Assembly: GCA_026706935.1 (NCBI GenBank)
Contig: JAPOXV010000026.1
Coordinates: forward strand, 649,721 to 713,720
Reading direction: 5' to 3'
DNA length: 64,000 nucleotides
From: Gammaproteobacteria bacterium
Lineage (GTDB): Bacteria > Pseudomonadota > Gammaproteobacteria > Pseudomonadales > Azotimanducaceae
Shown here: piece after piece, positions 8,052 through 17,774 of the stretch
Layout: every line of letters starts with the position of its first letter
How positions within the stretch are numbered: the first letter of the stretch is position 1
Position numbers and translations under genes: made by a program
Notes under the pieces: generated by a model
The model's database searches: none
What the model was told of the DNA's origin: nothing
Seen by the model: the letters and a program-made list of their open reading frames with translations, nothing else

Positions 8052-9527
8052 ATGGAATCAGGCTTGAGTTCCAGTATCGTAGAAACGGAACTTGGACCAA
8101 TCAAAGGGCGCCGTAGAGGCGATGTTCTGCAATTCCTAGGTATCCCATACGCGGAACCACCAACGGACGCACGTCGCTTTCTACCTCCGGTGCCGGTAAA
8201 AGCTTGGTCTGACGTGCTCGACGCCACCGAGTATCCAAATCGATCATTGCAACCGCCAGCAGGGTATTTAGGCGAGACGGTTGGAATCCCAAGCGAAGAC
8301 TGTCTCTTTCTGAACATCGTAACACCCTCAACGGAAGGCAGGAGTCGACCCGTACTGTTTTGGATACACGGTGGTGCATTCATAAATGGATCTGCAAACG
8401 ACTATGACGGTTCGGTGCTGGCCACGCAAGGCGATGTCGTTGTCGTGACAATCAACTATCGGTTAGGTCTACTTGGGTTTCTCGATCTTTCGTCACTCGG
8501 TGCCGAATTCGCAGGTTCAGCTTCGAATGGAATCCGAGATCAGATCCTTGCACTCAATTGGGTACGGGACCATATCGCAGATTTCGGTGGCAATCCAGAG
8601 AACGTTACGATCTTTGGGGAGTCTGCCGGTGGGCATTCCGTTATGAGTCTGTTAGCGTCGCCCGAAGCTGATGGACTCTTTCACAAAGCTATCGCGCATA
8701 GTCCAGGCACGACGGATCGACCTCCACCCGATCTCGTTCCATCGCTCGTTTCCCACTTGAATGTAAATCGCGATCAACTCGTCTCAAAACTGTGCGACAT
8801 ATCGCCCGAAGAACTCATCAGCATACAGGTCGCAGTTCCGAGTATTGGCGTTGGGATCGATGGCAAAGTTGTAACCCGTTCAACCAACAAAGCAATCACT
8901 GAGAAAGGTCCAGAGGGTGTTCCATTGATTGCAGGTACAAACAAGGACGAAGGCAAATTCTTCACGGCCTTGTATGCAATCGCCGATCCCGATTTCCTGC
9001 CGCCGCAAGAGCCAATTGCACGGATCGTGACCGGTGGAGAGGATCCGACGACCTACATGGACGAATTAAAGGCTCTGCACCCAGGAGCGAGTCCTGCAGA
9101 GATTTTCGAGCGTATCTGGGATGGCTTATTCCGCAGAGCCGCGATAGGTGGTGTAGCTTGCACGACCGCTGCCGGTACGGGGGGTTGGCTCTATCAGTTC
9201 GATTTGCGATCGACAGAGAAATTCCTAGGTTACGATGTCGGTGCAGGGCATGCGGTCGAGATTCCATTCACTTTCAATCGATTCAACAGCAACGATCCTG
9301 GGTTGTTAGCCTTATATAACTCAAGCGATCCGGATGTGCTGAAACTCTCGCAGCAATGGTCGGATACGGTCATTCAGTTCGCGAAAACCGGCGATCCGAA
9401 CGGTGCCGGTCTTCCAGAATGGCCGCGCTACGATGAACAAAGTCGTGCCACCATGGTGTTAGACCGTTACTCACGAGTCGAAAGCGATCTGAATCGAGAA
9501 GAACGCTTGTTGTGGGATAGACACTGA
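8052..9527 (+). CDS. Type-B carboxylesterase (alpha/beta hydrolase)
   Basis: 491 aa, typical for carboxylesterase type B. It has the family's EDCLFLNI motif near residue 81, the oxyanion-hole HGGAF near residue 110, and the nucleophile elbow GESAGG with Ser191. His of the triad is likely in the DVGAGHAVEIPFTF segment near residue 400. These enzymes hydrolyse carboxylic esters. No signal peptide is visible, so a cytoplasmic location is likely. The gene stands alone between a lipoprotein protease and dapD; its substrate cannot be inferred. Confidence 0.9.
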   Translation: MESGLSSSIVETELGPIKGRRRGDVLQFLGIPYAEPPTDARRFLPPVPVKAWSDVLDATEYPNRSLQPPAGYLGETVGIPSEDCLFLNIVTPSTEGRSRPVLFWIHGGAFINGSANDYDGSVLATQGDVVVVTINYRLGLLGFLDLSSLGAEFAGSASNGIRDQILALNWVRDHIADFGGNPENVTIFGESAGGHSVMSLLASPEADGLFHKAIAHSPGTTDRPPPDLVPSLVSHLNVNRDQLVSKLCDISPEELISIQVAVPSIGVGIDGKVVTRSTNKAITEKGPEGVPLIAGTNKDEGKFFTALYAIADPDFLPPQEPIARIVTGGEDPTTYMDELKALHPGASPAEIFERIWDGLFRRAAIGGVACTTAAGTGGWLYQFDLRSTEKFLGYDVGAGHAVEIPFTFNRFNSNDPGLLALYNSSDPDVLKLSQQWSDTVIQFAKTGDPNGAGLPEWPRYDEQSRATMVLDRYSRVESDLNREERLLWDRH

Positions 9528-9651
9528 CAGTTCTGTAAAACAGAAGAAGTCGTTGCAACGAATACGGGTTATCTCACGTAGTCGATTTGATGAATATGCC
9601 GTCGATGCGGCGATCTACTGCGTCGAAGGTGACACGTTTGTTGCTTGTGAC

Positions 9652-10485
9652 CTACTCGCGAAGTAGCTCGTTTATTGAGGTCTTCGAACGAGTCTGCTCG
9701 TCAACGGTTTTGATGATCACCGCACAATATAGATTAGGTCTAGGCGTACCGTTGTCGTAACTACCTTGGGGCAGCGAGCCAGGTACCACAACCGAATACT
9801 GAGGGATTCGACCCGTGTGGATTTCGCCGGTTCTACGATCGATGATCTTCGTCGATGCGCCAATAAACACGCCCATCGAGAGAACCGCGCCCTCCTCAAC
9901 GATCACGCCTTCAACGACTTCTGATCGTGCACCGATGAAGCAGTTATCTTCGACAATGACGGGATTTGCCTGCAATGGTTCGAGTACGCCTCCGATTCCA
10001 GCGCCGCCGGAAATATGACAGTTTTTCCCGATTTGTGCACATGAACCGACCGTTGCCCACGTGTCGATCATCGTGCCACTGTCAACATAAGCGCCAAGAT
10101 TCACGTAGCTTGGCATCAAGACGACGTTTGGTGCGATGTATGCGGAATGACGAACGTACGCAGTTGGTGCGGCACGGAATCCAGCTTCCTCGAAATCGCG
10201 GTCACTCCACCCTTCGAATTTTGCGGGAACTTTGTCCCACCAGGATGTACCGTCAGGACCACCAGACATGCTTCGCATCGGATTTAACGAAAAGCTAAGC
10301 AATACTGCCTTTTTAACCCACTGATTAACGATCCATTGATCGTTGATCTTTTCGGCAACTCTATATTCACCTCGGTCTAGCCCGTCCAACGTGGCTTGCA
10401 CGGCGTCACGGACAGCTCCGCTTGTGTCGACCGACAAGGTGTCACGGTCTTCCCATGCTTCATCAATTGTTTTTTGCAATGCCAC
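9652..10485 (-). CDS. dapD: 2,3,4,5-tetrahydropyridine-2,6-dicarboxylate N-succinyltransferase
   Basis: 277 aa, close to the E. coli enzyme. DapD transfers succinyl from succinyl-CoA to tetrahydrodipicolinate in the succinylase branch of lysine and meso-diaminopimelate synthesis. The N-terminus ([12 protein letters not shown]) is typical and the middle is a left-handed beta-helix built from hexapeptide repeats ([20 protein letters not shown], then [16 protein letters not shown]). The C-terminal PGSLPQGS and [15 protein letters not shown] match the family. It is a single gene; dapF and lysA of the same pathway are at 47-49 kb. Confidence 0.96.
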   Translation of the reverse strand: MALQKTIDEAWEDRDTLSVDTSGAVRDAVQATLDGLDRGEYRVAEKINDQWIVNQWVKKAVLLSFSLNPMRSMSGGPDGTSWWDKVPAKFEGWSDRDFEEAGFRAAPTAYVRHSAYIAPNVVLMPSYVNLGAYVDSGTMIDTWATVGSCAQIGKNCHISGGAGIGGVLEPLQANPVIVEDNCFIGARSEVVEGVIVEEGAVLSMGVFIGASTKIIDRRTGEIHTGRIPQYSVVVPGSLPQGSYDNGTPRPNLYCAVIIKTVDEQTRSKTSINELLRE

Positions 10486-10616
10486 TTTAGCTTAGTCCTG
10501 ACGGGCGAAGGTTCGAATGTTAAAGAGGTGTTTCAATTGACTTAGCACGCGTGTATATGAACTAGCTATCGACACGCAGATAGACTTCGTGAGGCAAATT
10601 TAGTTACTGTGGAACT

Positions 10617-12611
10617 ATGAGGTTGAGTAAACAGATAAGTTCGCTCCACGCAATCTTCACGCGGCGACCCATTGCACGACGCTCGGTGCGTCAGCTGCTA
10701 CCAATGACTCTGCTAGGGTTAGTGTCGGCTACTCCGGCGATTAATGCCGCGGATGAATTCATGAACCCACCCATCGCGATGGAACTTGCGAGCGTGCCGA
10801 TGGTGCCACTTGAGCTGACGACGCATGTCAGTCGTTACCAGAATGTGAGATCGGCATCAGTCGTCGACTGGGTTGATGAAGACCTACTCATCGTGACGCG
10901 TTTCGGTGACACGAGCCAGATCCACCTCGTGAGTTCTCCACTTGGTATGCGCGAGCAGATCACGTTTGCTCAGGAACCCATCCGCGGGGCGTTGGTTCCA
11001 TCGTTGGCAAAACCGAAGCGTTTTATTTATTCCAAGGATGTGGGAGGTAGCGAGAGCTATCAGTTGTTCCTGATGAATCTCGATTCTAGGTCAAGTGAGC
11101 TACTAACCGACGGGAGATCGCGCTATACCGGGGTGTCATTCAGTCCATCTGGCAACCGGATTGCTTACTCGTCAACAGAAATCAATGGACGCGACTCGGA
11201 CCTTTTCATTCAAGAGTTAGGAGGCGATAGAGTTGTTGTTCAACAAGGTGAAGGCGTCGGGTGGAGCGTCGAAGACTGGTCACCGGATGAACAGAGAATT
11301 CTTATTTCAAGGTATGTCAGTGTCGTCGAATCGGAACTCTATGAGGTGAATTTAGCCACGCTCGAACGCACGCGCTTACTTGAGGAACACGGGCAAATCT
11401 CAATCGGTAGTGTAGCGTACAGCGCATCAGGCGAGCAAGTGTTCTTTACGTCGTATCTTGATGGTGAATTCACGCGTATATTTGAATTGGATCTCTCGAG
11501 CGGCGCGGTCGGTCCACGTTCGCCCCAGATCAGTTGGAACGTCTCCTTCTTCCGTCTTTCCCACGATCGATCTTTGCTTGCTTTCGTTGTCAACGAAGGA
11601 GGCTATGGCAAGACCCACATCGTCGACCTAAGCACCAAACAGGAACTTGCGTTGCCGAACTTCCCATTGGGTCAGATGTCGAGTATCCGATTTAATCAGG
11701 ACGACAGCCGAATAGCTTTCTCATACCAAACCGCCACATCTCAAACTGACATATACGTTTTGGATCTGGCTAACCAGGAACTAACACGTTGGACCCATTC
11801 TGAACTCGGCGAACTGCCTACCGAGAATATGGTCAGTCCCAAGCTAAAACAGTTTAGCTCATTCGATGGGCGTCAAATCCCAGTATTTGTATACGAACCG
11901 ACGTCAGAGGGACCGCACCCCGTGCTTATCTATATCCACGGTGGTCCGGAGTCTCAGTACCGCCCAAGGTTCTCGGCCACCTTCCAGTTCTATGTGAATG
12001 AACTGGGGGTTGCGCTATGGGTTCCTAATGTACGAGGATCCTCGGGGTACGGCAAAGAGTACTTAGGTCTTGACAACGGTTATCTACGCGAAGACTCGGT
12101 AAGGGACATTGGTGCTTTGCTCGATTTCATCGCGACGGATGAGTCGATGGATTCGTCGCGGATAGGAGTTATCGGTGGTTCTTATGGTGGTTATATGGTC
12201 TTGGCTTCACTCGTTCATTTCGGCGATAGATTGAAAGCGGGCATCGAAACAGTCGGCATCAGCAACTTTGTAACGTTCCTGGAAAACACCCAAGACTATC
12301 GAAGGGATCTGAGAAGAGCCGAATACGGTGATGAGCGCGACCCTGACATGCGAGCATTCTTAGAGTCCATTGCGCCATTGAACCACGTGGACCGGATTGC
12401 AACCCCCCTATTGATTGGGCAAGGATTGAATGACCCTCGCGTTCCAGCTTCAGAGAGTCGGCAGATTGTGGACGCATTACAGGCGCGCGACATACCGGTG
12501 TGGTATGTACTCGCAAACGACGAAGGGCATGGATTTCGTAAAAAGCCGAACCGAGACTATTGGTGGTATGTCGTGACCATGTTCCTGCAGAAGCATCTTC
12601 TCAATGGTTAG
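10617..12611 (+). CDS. Exported S9-family peptidase (prolyl oligopeptidase / acylaminoacyl peptidase type)
   Basis: 664 aa. Residues 20-45 look like a signal peptide (LLGLVSATPAINAAD). A beta-propeller of WD40/TolB-like blades spans about 60-400 (SFSPSGNRIAYSS, DSRIAFSY). The C-terminal alpha/beta hydrolase domain carries the triad: Ser522 in GGSYGGYM, Asp606 in LNDPRVP and His638 in DEGHGF. HGGPESQ marks the oxyanion region. The family cleaves short peptides, usually after Pro or at an acylated N-terminus. A periplasmic site is likely. It is transcribed divergently from dapD. Confidence 0.92.
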   Translation: MRLSKQISSLHAIFTRRPIARRSVRQLLPMTLLGLVSATPAINAADEFMNPPIAMELASVPMVPLELTTHVSRYQNVRSASVVDWVDEDLLIVTRFGDTSQIHLVSSPLGMREQITFAQEPIRGALVPSLAKPKRFIYSKDVGGSESYQLFLMNLDSRSSELLTDGRSRYTGVSFSPSGNRIAYSSTEINGRDSDLFIQELGGDRVVVQQGEGVGWSVEDWSPDEQRILISRYVSVVESELYEVNLATLERTRLLEEHGQISIGSVAYSASGEQVFFTSYLDGEFTRIFELDLSSGAVGPRSPQISWNVSFFRLSHDRSLLAFVVNEGGYGKTHIVDLSTKQELALPNFPLGQMSSIRFNQDDSRIAFSYQTATSQTDIYVLDLANQELTRWTHSELGELPTENMVSPKLKQFSSFDGRQIPVFVYEPTSEGPHPVLIYIHGGPESQYRPRFSATFQFYVNELGVALWVPNVRGSSGYGKEYLGLDNGYLREDSVRDIGALLDFIATDESMDSSRIGVIGGSYGGYMVLASLVHFGDRLKAGIETVGISNFVTFLENTQDYRRDLRRAEYGDERDPDMRAFLESIAPLNHVDRIATPLLIGQGLNDPRVPASESRQIVDALQARDIPVWYVLANDEGHGFRKKPNRDYWWYVVTMFLQKHLLNG

Positions 12612-12651
12612 TCGCTGTTTAATTTGTGGCTAATTACTAAGAGCTTCAAAT

Positions 12652-13851
12652 GTGATCGTTAAACCTCGCATTCGCGGATTTATCTGCACGACCGCTCATC
12701 CCTTGGGGTGTGCGGCAAACATCCGTGAACAGGTGGACGTGACCCGAAAACTAGGTGGTGTCGAGGGGTGCAGTTCAGCTCTCGTCGTCGGGTGCTCTGG
12801 TGGATACGGTTTAGCATCACGGATTGTCGCTGGATTTGGCTGTGGTGCGAATACGGTCGGTGTGTCATTTGAGAAACCGCCCGAAGCCGATAAACCTGCC
12901 TCCGCTGGGTGGTACAACAATGCTGCGTTCGATCTAATTTCTGAAGAAGCTGGATTGAGATCAACATCCTTCGATGGAGATGCGTTCTCGCATGAGATCA
13001 AGCGGCAAGTTATCGATGAACTCAAGGCGAACTATGAACCCGTTGATCTATTGGTTTACAGTCTTGCCCCACCTATTCGGATCCATCCTGATACCGGTGA
13101 GCGATTTCGCTCAGTCATTAAGCCGTTAGGTGAAGCCTATGAAGCAAATACACTGACGCTCGATGTACTCAAAGGTACTGGTCGGCTGACACCTGTTTCG
13201 TTGGAACCAGCCAGCGAAGAAGAAACGGCTGCAACTATCGCAGTTATGGGGGGCGATGACTGGCGCAGGTGGATCGATCAATGTGCAGCGGAAGGTGTTT
13301 TGAGCGATGATTTCAAGACCATTGCGTTTACGTATCTTGGCAACGATCTGACCTACCCGATCTATCGTGGCGGCACGCTAGGACAAGCAAAAGAGCATCT
13401 TGACCAAACGTGCCGTGAACTCAATGAACAGTACGGAAGTCGTGGCGCTGAAGCGCTCGTCGCGGTACTGAAGGCTGTTGTGACCCAGGCGAGCACAGCG
13501 ATACCGGTCGTACCTCTGTACTTTTCAATTCTCTTCAAGGTAATGAAGGCCGCAGGCACACATGAAGACTGCATAGGTCACATCAATCGATTGTTTCGTG
13601 AGCAGCTATACGGTACAGCGGGTCGGCGGATCGACGACGAAAATCGTATCCGTATGGACAACTTCGAAATGGCGGAAGCGACGCAGGACGAAGTGATTCA
13701 GCGCTGGCGGGATATTAACGAAGAGAACTTAAGCGAACTTGCAGATGTTGAAGGGTTCGTCACAGATTTTTTAAAAATTTTTGGATTCGGTCGTGACGAT
13801 GTTGATTACGATGCGGAACTATCGGACCTAGCAAGCGTAATCCGCTCTTGA
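12652..13851 (+). CDS. fabV: FabV-type trans-2-enoyl-[acyl carrier protein] reductase
   Basis: 399 aa from GTG. FabV is the NADH-dependent enoyl-ACP reductase that completes each fatty-acid elongation round in place of FabI. The opening IVKPRIRGFICTTAHPLGC is diagnostic, as are SGGYGLASRI (NADH binding), LVYSLAPPIR and the active-site stretch YPIYRGGTLGQAK. Length matches the family (about 400). It overlaps hemE by 4 nt, so both are probably translated from one message. FabV enzymes are intrinsically insensitive to triclosan in the characterised species. Confidence 0.95.
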   Translation: MIVKPRIRGFICTTAHPLGCAANIREQVDVTRKLGGVEGCSSALVVGCSGGYGLASRIVAGFGCGANTVGVSFEKPPEADKPASAGWYNNAAFDLISEEAGLRSTSFDGDAFSHEIKRQVIDELKANYEPVDLLVYSLAPPIRIHPDTGERFRSVIKPLGEAYEANTLTLDVLKGTGRLTPVSLEPASEEETAATIAVMGGDDWRRWIDQCAAEGVLSDDFKTIAFTYLGNDLTYPIYRGGTLGQAKEHLDQTCRELNEQYGSRGAEALVAVLKAVVTQASTAIPVVPLYFSILFKVMKAAGTHEDCIGHINRLFREQLYGTAGRRIDDENRIRMDNFEMAEATQDEVIQRWRDINEENLSELADVEGFVTDFLKIFGFGRDDVDYDAELSDLASVIRS

Positions 13852-14864
13852 GCATATTCCTCGACGCTTGTCGGGGTCAGCCGACTCCGTATACACCTAT
13901 CTGGCTTAATCGGCAGGCCGGTAGATACATGCCGGAATACCATAAAGTGAAAGGTGATACGCCTAGTTTGGCATTCTTCAAGAATCCTGAGCTGGCAGCT
14001 AGAGTGACACTCGATGCGCAGGCAATATTGGGCGTGGATGCAGCAATCATGTTCGCTGACCTGCTTCCGATGCTTGAACCGATGGGTTTTGAGTTGGATT
14101 ACTTTGCTGGTACTGGCCCGGTCTTCGCGAATCCAATTTGTGATGTCAAGGACGTCGACCGTATCCACGTTGTGCCCGCAGATGAAGGTGTTGGGTATAT
14201 ACGACAGACCATCGCGAACATACTCCAAGATTTGCCGAAAGATATCGCGTTAATCGGTTTTGCTGGAGCCCCGTTCACATTAGCTAGTTATGTAATCGAA
14301 GGCAAAAGCTCACGTGATTTTGAGAAGACGAAACGGTTCATGTATGGTCATTCGTCCGCGTGGAATCGACTTCTGCAAAAACTCTCGACTGCGATCGGTG
14401 ACTATGTCGAACTACAAGTTGAGTCTGGCGTTCAAGCGGTACAAATATTCGATAGTTGGGTTGGGACGCTGTCCTGTGCCGATTACGAACACTACGTCGC
14501 GCCACATGTGAAGCGTCTGATGGGTCGTATTAGCGGTCGCGTGCCGGTTATTTACTTTGCCGTTGGGAATAGCCACTTATTACATGCAATGCAGGCTACC
14601 GGACCAGACTTCATGGCATTGGATTGGCGAGTCTCCTTAAAGGACGCGTGGGACGATTTAGGCACCGTTGCCATTCAGGGCAATCTTGATCCCATTTCGC
14701 TTTGCGCGGACCAGGAAACAGTAAGAACGAAAGCGCAGGGAATACTCGATTCCGTCGCAGGTCGATCGGGTCACATTTTTAATCTGGGGCATGGAATCGT
14801 GCCTCAGACACCAGTCGATCACGTACGTTATTTAGTGGACTTCGTCCACGAGCATACGAGCTAA
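13848..14864 (+). CDS. hemE: Uroporphyrinogen decarboxylase
   Basis: 338 aa from a TTG that overlaps the fabV stop (TTGA). HemE decarboxylates the four acetate groups of uroporphyrinogen III to give coproporphyrinogen III in heme synthesis. NRQAGRYMPEY near residue 22 and FAGAPFTLASYVIEG near residue 140 are family signatures, and the end has FNLGHGIVPQTPVDHV. The N-terminus is about 10-15 residues shorter than in E. coli, and the wording around RQAGRYM differs from the usual gammaproteobacterial form, so a divergent or transferred copy is possible. Its 3' end overlaps ilvD on the other strand by 4 nt. Confidence 0.93.
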   Translation: MSIFLDACRGQPTPYTPIWLNRQAGRYMPEYHKVKGDTPSLAFFKNPELAARVTLDAQAILGVDAAIMFADLLPMLEPMGFELDYFAGTGPVFANPICDVKDVDRIHVVPADEGVGYIRQTIANILQDLPKDIALIGFAGAPFTLASYVIEGKSSRDFEKTKRFMYGHSSAWNRLLQKLSTAIGDYVELQVESGVQAVQIFDSWVGTLSCADYEHYVAPHVKRLMGRISGRVPVIYFAVGNSHLLHAMQATGPDFMALDWRVSLKDAWDDLGTVAIQGNLDPISLCADQETVRTKAQGILDSVAGRSGHIFNLGHGIVPQTPVDHVRYLVDFVHEHTS

Positions 14865-16540
14865 ACTCGAAGGTTTTTATCCGTAACGGCGCCTTCACTG
14901 GCATTTGTTACTAATGAAGCGTATTTCGCCAATGTTCCCTTCAATGCGTATGGTTTTGGCGGTGTCCAGTGCGTGCGACGGTCTGCGAGCTCGCTATCTG
15001 ACACCTCAAGATTGATCTCATTGGCAACAGCATCAATGGTGATGGTATCGCCGTCTTCGATCAGCCCAATTAGTCCACCCTCGTAGGCTTCGGGTACGAC
15101 GTGACCGACGACGAAGCCGGATGAGCCGCCAGAGAAGCGGCCATCGGTGATTAACGCGACCTTGCCAGCCAGACCTCGACCATTCAGCGCACTCGTCGGA
15201 CTGAGCATTTCACGCATGCCCGGACCGCCTCGAGGTCCTTCATAACGTATCACCACGACATCTCCTTCCTTGACCGTCCCGTCCATAATCGCAGCCATGC
15301 CAGCTTCCTCCCCGTGGAAGACACGAGCGGATCCTGTGAAGCGTTCACCTTCGTGTCCCGTGATTTTGGCGACGGATCCACCAGATGCGATGTTTCCTCG
15401 CAAGATCCGAAGATGACTGTCGGGTTTGATCGGATTGCTGAACGGACGAATGATCTCTTGACCGTCTGGATACGAACCAACGTCTGAGAGGTTTTCTGCA
15501 AGTGTCTTTCCGGTAACGGTCATGCACTCGCCATGCAATAGACCTTCATCGAGAAGGGACTTCATGAGTGGTTGAATACCACCAATCGCGACTAACTCAG
15601 ACATTGAGTAGTGACCTGCAGGACGCATGTCCGCGAGCACTGGAACTCGTTTGCCGATACGCGAAAAGTCGTCGATTTCTAGTGGAATATTCGCCGCGCT
15701 GGCGATCGCGAGCAAGTGTAGGACAGCATTCGTTGAGCCTTCAAGCGCGATCACCAACGTAATTGCGTTTTCAAACGATTCACGAGTGAGCAACTTGGAA
15801 GGTGTCAGATCTCTCTCGACCAGATCTGCGACTGCGACGCCAGCTCGGTAGCAATCCCCAATCTTGTCCTCGCTTACGGCTTCCTGAGAGGACGAATTTG
15901 GCAAACTTAAGCCAAGTGCTTCGATTGCAGATGCCATCGTGTTTGCGGTGTACATGCCGCCGCACGAGCCTGGTCCCGGGATCGCTGTTTCTTCAACCTC
16001 TTGAAGTTCCTCGGCAGAAATCAGGTTCTCCGCTCGTGAACCAACAGCTTCAAAAACAGAGATGATGTCTCGTCGTTCTGCACCAGGTTGAATGGTGCCA
16101 CCGTATACAAATACCGATGGGCGATCGAGCCGTGCCATGGCCATGGCACATCCAGGCATGTTCTTGTCGCATCCACCAATGGCTACGAGTCCATCGAAAC
16201 CTTGTGCACCAACCACGGTCTCGATGGAATCCGCAATCACTTCTCGACTGACCAAGGAGTAACGCATTCCAGGTGTACCCATCGAGATGCCATCTGAAAC
16301 CGTGATCGTGTTAAAGACAACGCTCTTAGCTCCGTTAGCGTCGACGCCAGCGGCAGCGTGCTCGGCGAGCTCATTGATGTGCATATTGCAAGGCGTTAGA
16401 TTGCTCCACGTTGACGCGATACCAACTTGCGCCTTTTGGAAATCTTCGCGCTTGAAACCGACGGGGTAGAGCATCGCGCGGCTGGGTGCCTGTTCGACAC
16501 CATCAACGATGATGCTCGAGTAAGGGCGTTTCTTGGTCAT
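14861..16540 (-). CDS. ilvD: Dihydroxy-acid dehydratase
   Basis: 559 aa. IlvD dehydrates 2,3-dihydroxy-isovalerate and 2,3-dihydroxy-3-methylvalerate to the oxo acids that become valine and isoleucine. Iron-sulfur Cys are visible in GGCDKNMPGC (near residue 123) and GPGSCGGMYTANTM (near 195). At about 560 aa it is the shorter form, often a [2Fe-2S] enzyme, rather than the 616-aa E. coli type; the cluster type is inference. Its ATG overlaps the argA stop by 4 nt, placing it last in argE-argA-ilvD. Confidence 0.95.
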   Translation of the reverse strand: MTKKRPYSSIIVDGVEQAPSRAMLYPVGFKREDFQKAQVGIASTWSNLTPCNMHINELAEHAAAGVDANGAKSVVFNTITVSDGISMGTPGMRYSLVSREVIADSIETVVGAQGFDGLVAIGGCDKNMPGCAMAMARLDRPSVFVYGGTIQPGAERRDIISVFEAVGSRAENLISAEELQEVEETAIPGPGSCGGMYTANTMASAIEALGLSLPNSSSQEAVSEDKIGDCYRAGVAVADLVERDLTPSKLLTRESFENAITLVIALEGSTNAVLHLLAIASAANIPLEIDDFSRIGKRVPVLADMRPAGHYSMSELVAIGGIQPLMKSLLDEGLLHGECMTVTGKTLAENLSDVGSYPDGQEIIRPFSNPIKPDSHLRILRGNIASGGSVAKITGHEGERFTGSARVFHGEEAGMAAIMDGTVKEGDVVVIRYEGPRGGPGMREMLSPTSALNGRGLAGKVALITDGRFSGGSSGFVVGHVVPEAYEGGLIGLIEDGDTITIDAVANEINLEVSDSELADRRTHWTPPKPYALKGTLAKYASLVTNASEGAVTDKNLRV

Positions 16541-17748
16541 TCGAGTTCCTTTATCAAAAGCGTCGATTGGCGCTCATGGTCGTAAGTGGCGCGGTTCGCA
16601 CTCGGCAATGAATCCAATCGTGACGTAAGGTAGTCGTGGCGTTCGAACCAATCGACGGCGTGCCTGGTGAAGACAAAAACGTGGCTTGCACCACGCTTTC
16701 GCGCTTCTGCTTCAGCTCGACTCAGCAGACGACTACCGATGTTTCGGTCGCGGTGGACTGGCGCTGCAAGTAGTGTACCGATTTCTTGCATACCGTCCTC
16801 AAGCGAATATAGAGCAACGCAACCAACCGGAATGTTGTCGTGTTCGGCTAGAAAAACCGTTGTTGAATCGTCTCGTAGCTTCTCTCGCGAGCGGGGCACA
16901 AGCCTATCCTGCTCGATGTCCATTTTCATGAGATCGAGAATCACATCAGTGTCGATATCGGTCGCTCTACGAATGGTGAGGTAATCGTCGGTCGAAATTT
17001 GTGTCCCTGATCCGTCTGCTGTAAACAGCTCGGCTAACAAAGCTCCCTCAGTTTCGTACGACACGATGTGCCCACGATTAATACCTTGTCGACAAGCTTG
17101 TAGGAGCGCATGCATACGGTGCATGGTCGATTTCTCAAGGGTTTCCTGCTCCAAGATCGCCTGAAATGCGTCGGTTGAGAGGTCGCTATTGACGATGTCA
17201 GGGTCACCAACTAGAGATGCCGGTTCGTGCAGAACGATCATCTTGTTCGCGCTGATTGAAAGTGCCACGGCAGTTGCAACATTGTTGACGGTTTCCTCGT
17301 GGGAGTTGGTACTCATTGAATGCCCGACTGTCGGTGCAATGAGTGCTATCGAACCATGATCGAGGGTTTGAACGATGTGGTCGGCCTGTTTCCGACGATG
17401 CGCGTTAGCGTCACGGGGCTCGTTACCATGATGAATCGGAGGCGCTGAATCAAAGGTCTCCTCAACGACCGATATCGCCTGATTACGGTATCTACTACTC
17501 GGTAATCCACGTGCAAACAGCTCTTTCACTGTCGTAATGCACCTTCTTCGTTCGCCCGAGGTAGTTTCAACGATCAATACTTGCTTGATTCCGAGCACAT
17601 GAAGCAGTGCTAAGTCCCTTACGATTTTTCCAAGCAACCCTTGTTGCAAACTTGCGGCTGGCATGAGGACGACGAACACCTTATCTCGGTGTTCACGGAT
17701 ATAAGGGGACGAATCTCGAAACCAACGAGCAAAACGATGGAAATCCAT
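16537..17748 (-). CDS. argA: N-acetylglutamate synthase, kinase-like plus GNAT domains
   Basis: 403 aa, slightly shorter than the usual 430-450. ArgA makes N-acetylglutamate from glutamate and acetyl-CoA, the first step of arginine synthesis. The N-terminal half is an amino-acid-kinase-like regulatory fold (FHRFARWFRDSSPYIREH is the classical ArgA opening), and the C-terminal GNAT acetyltransferase carries IGTLLAAPVHRDRNIGSRLL with the acetyl-CoA loop (RDRNIG). The first, kinase-like part is expected to bind arginine as feedback inhibitor. Order argE-argA-ilvD supports the call. Confidence 0.92.
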   Translation of the reverse strand: MDFHRFARWFRDSSPYIREHRDKVFVVLMPAASLQQGLLGKIVRDLALLHVLGIKQVLIVETTSGERRRCITTVKELFARGLPSSRYRNQAISVVEETFDSAPPIHHGNEPRDANAHRRKQADHIVQTLDHGSIALIAPTVGHSMSTNSHEETVNNVATAVALSISANKMIVLHEPASLVGDPDIVNSDLSTDAFQAILEQETLEKSTMHRMHALLQACRQGINRGHIVSYETEGALLAELFTADGSGTQISTDDYLTIRRATDIDTDVILDLMKMDIEQDRLVPRSREKLRDDSTTVFLAEHDNIPVGCVALYSLEDGMQEIGTLLAAPVHRDRNIGSRLLSRAEAEARKRGASHVFVFTRHAVDWFERHDYLTSRLDSLPSANRATYDHERQSTLLIKELE

Positions 17749-17774
17749 AGTGATTTAGGTGGTGCTTTGTCGCG

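Noticed and set aside
10507-10521. T-loop-like GGTTCGAATGTT in the gap upstream of dapD
   Set aside because: No acceptor stem, anticodon arm or CCA end could be placed around it, so it is not a tRNA.
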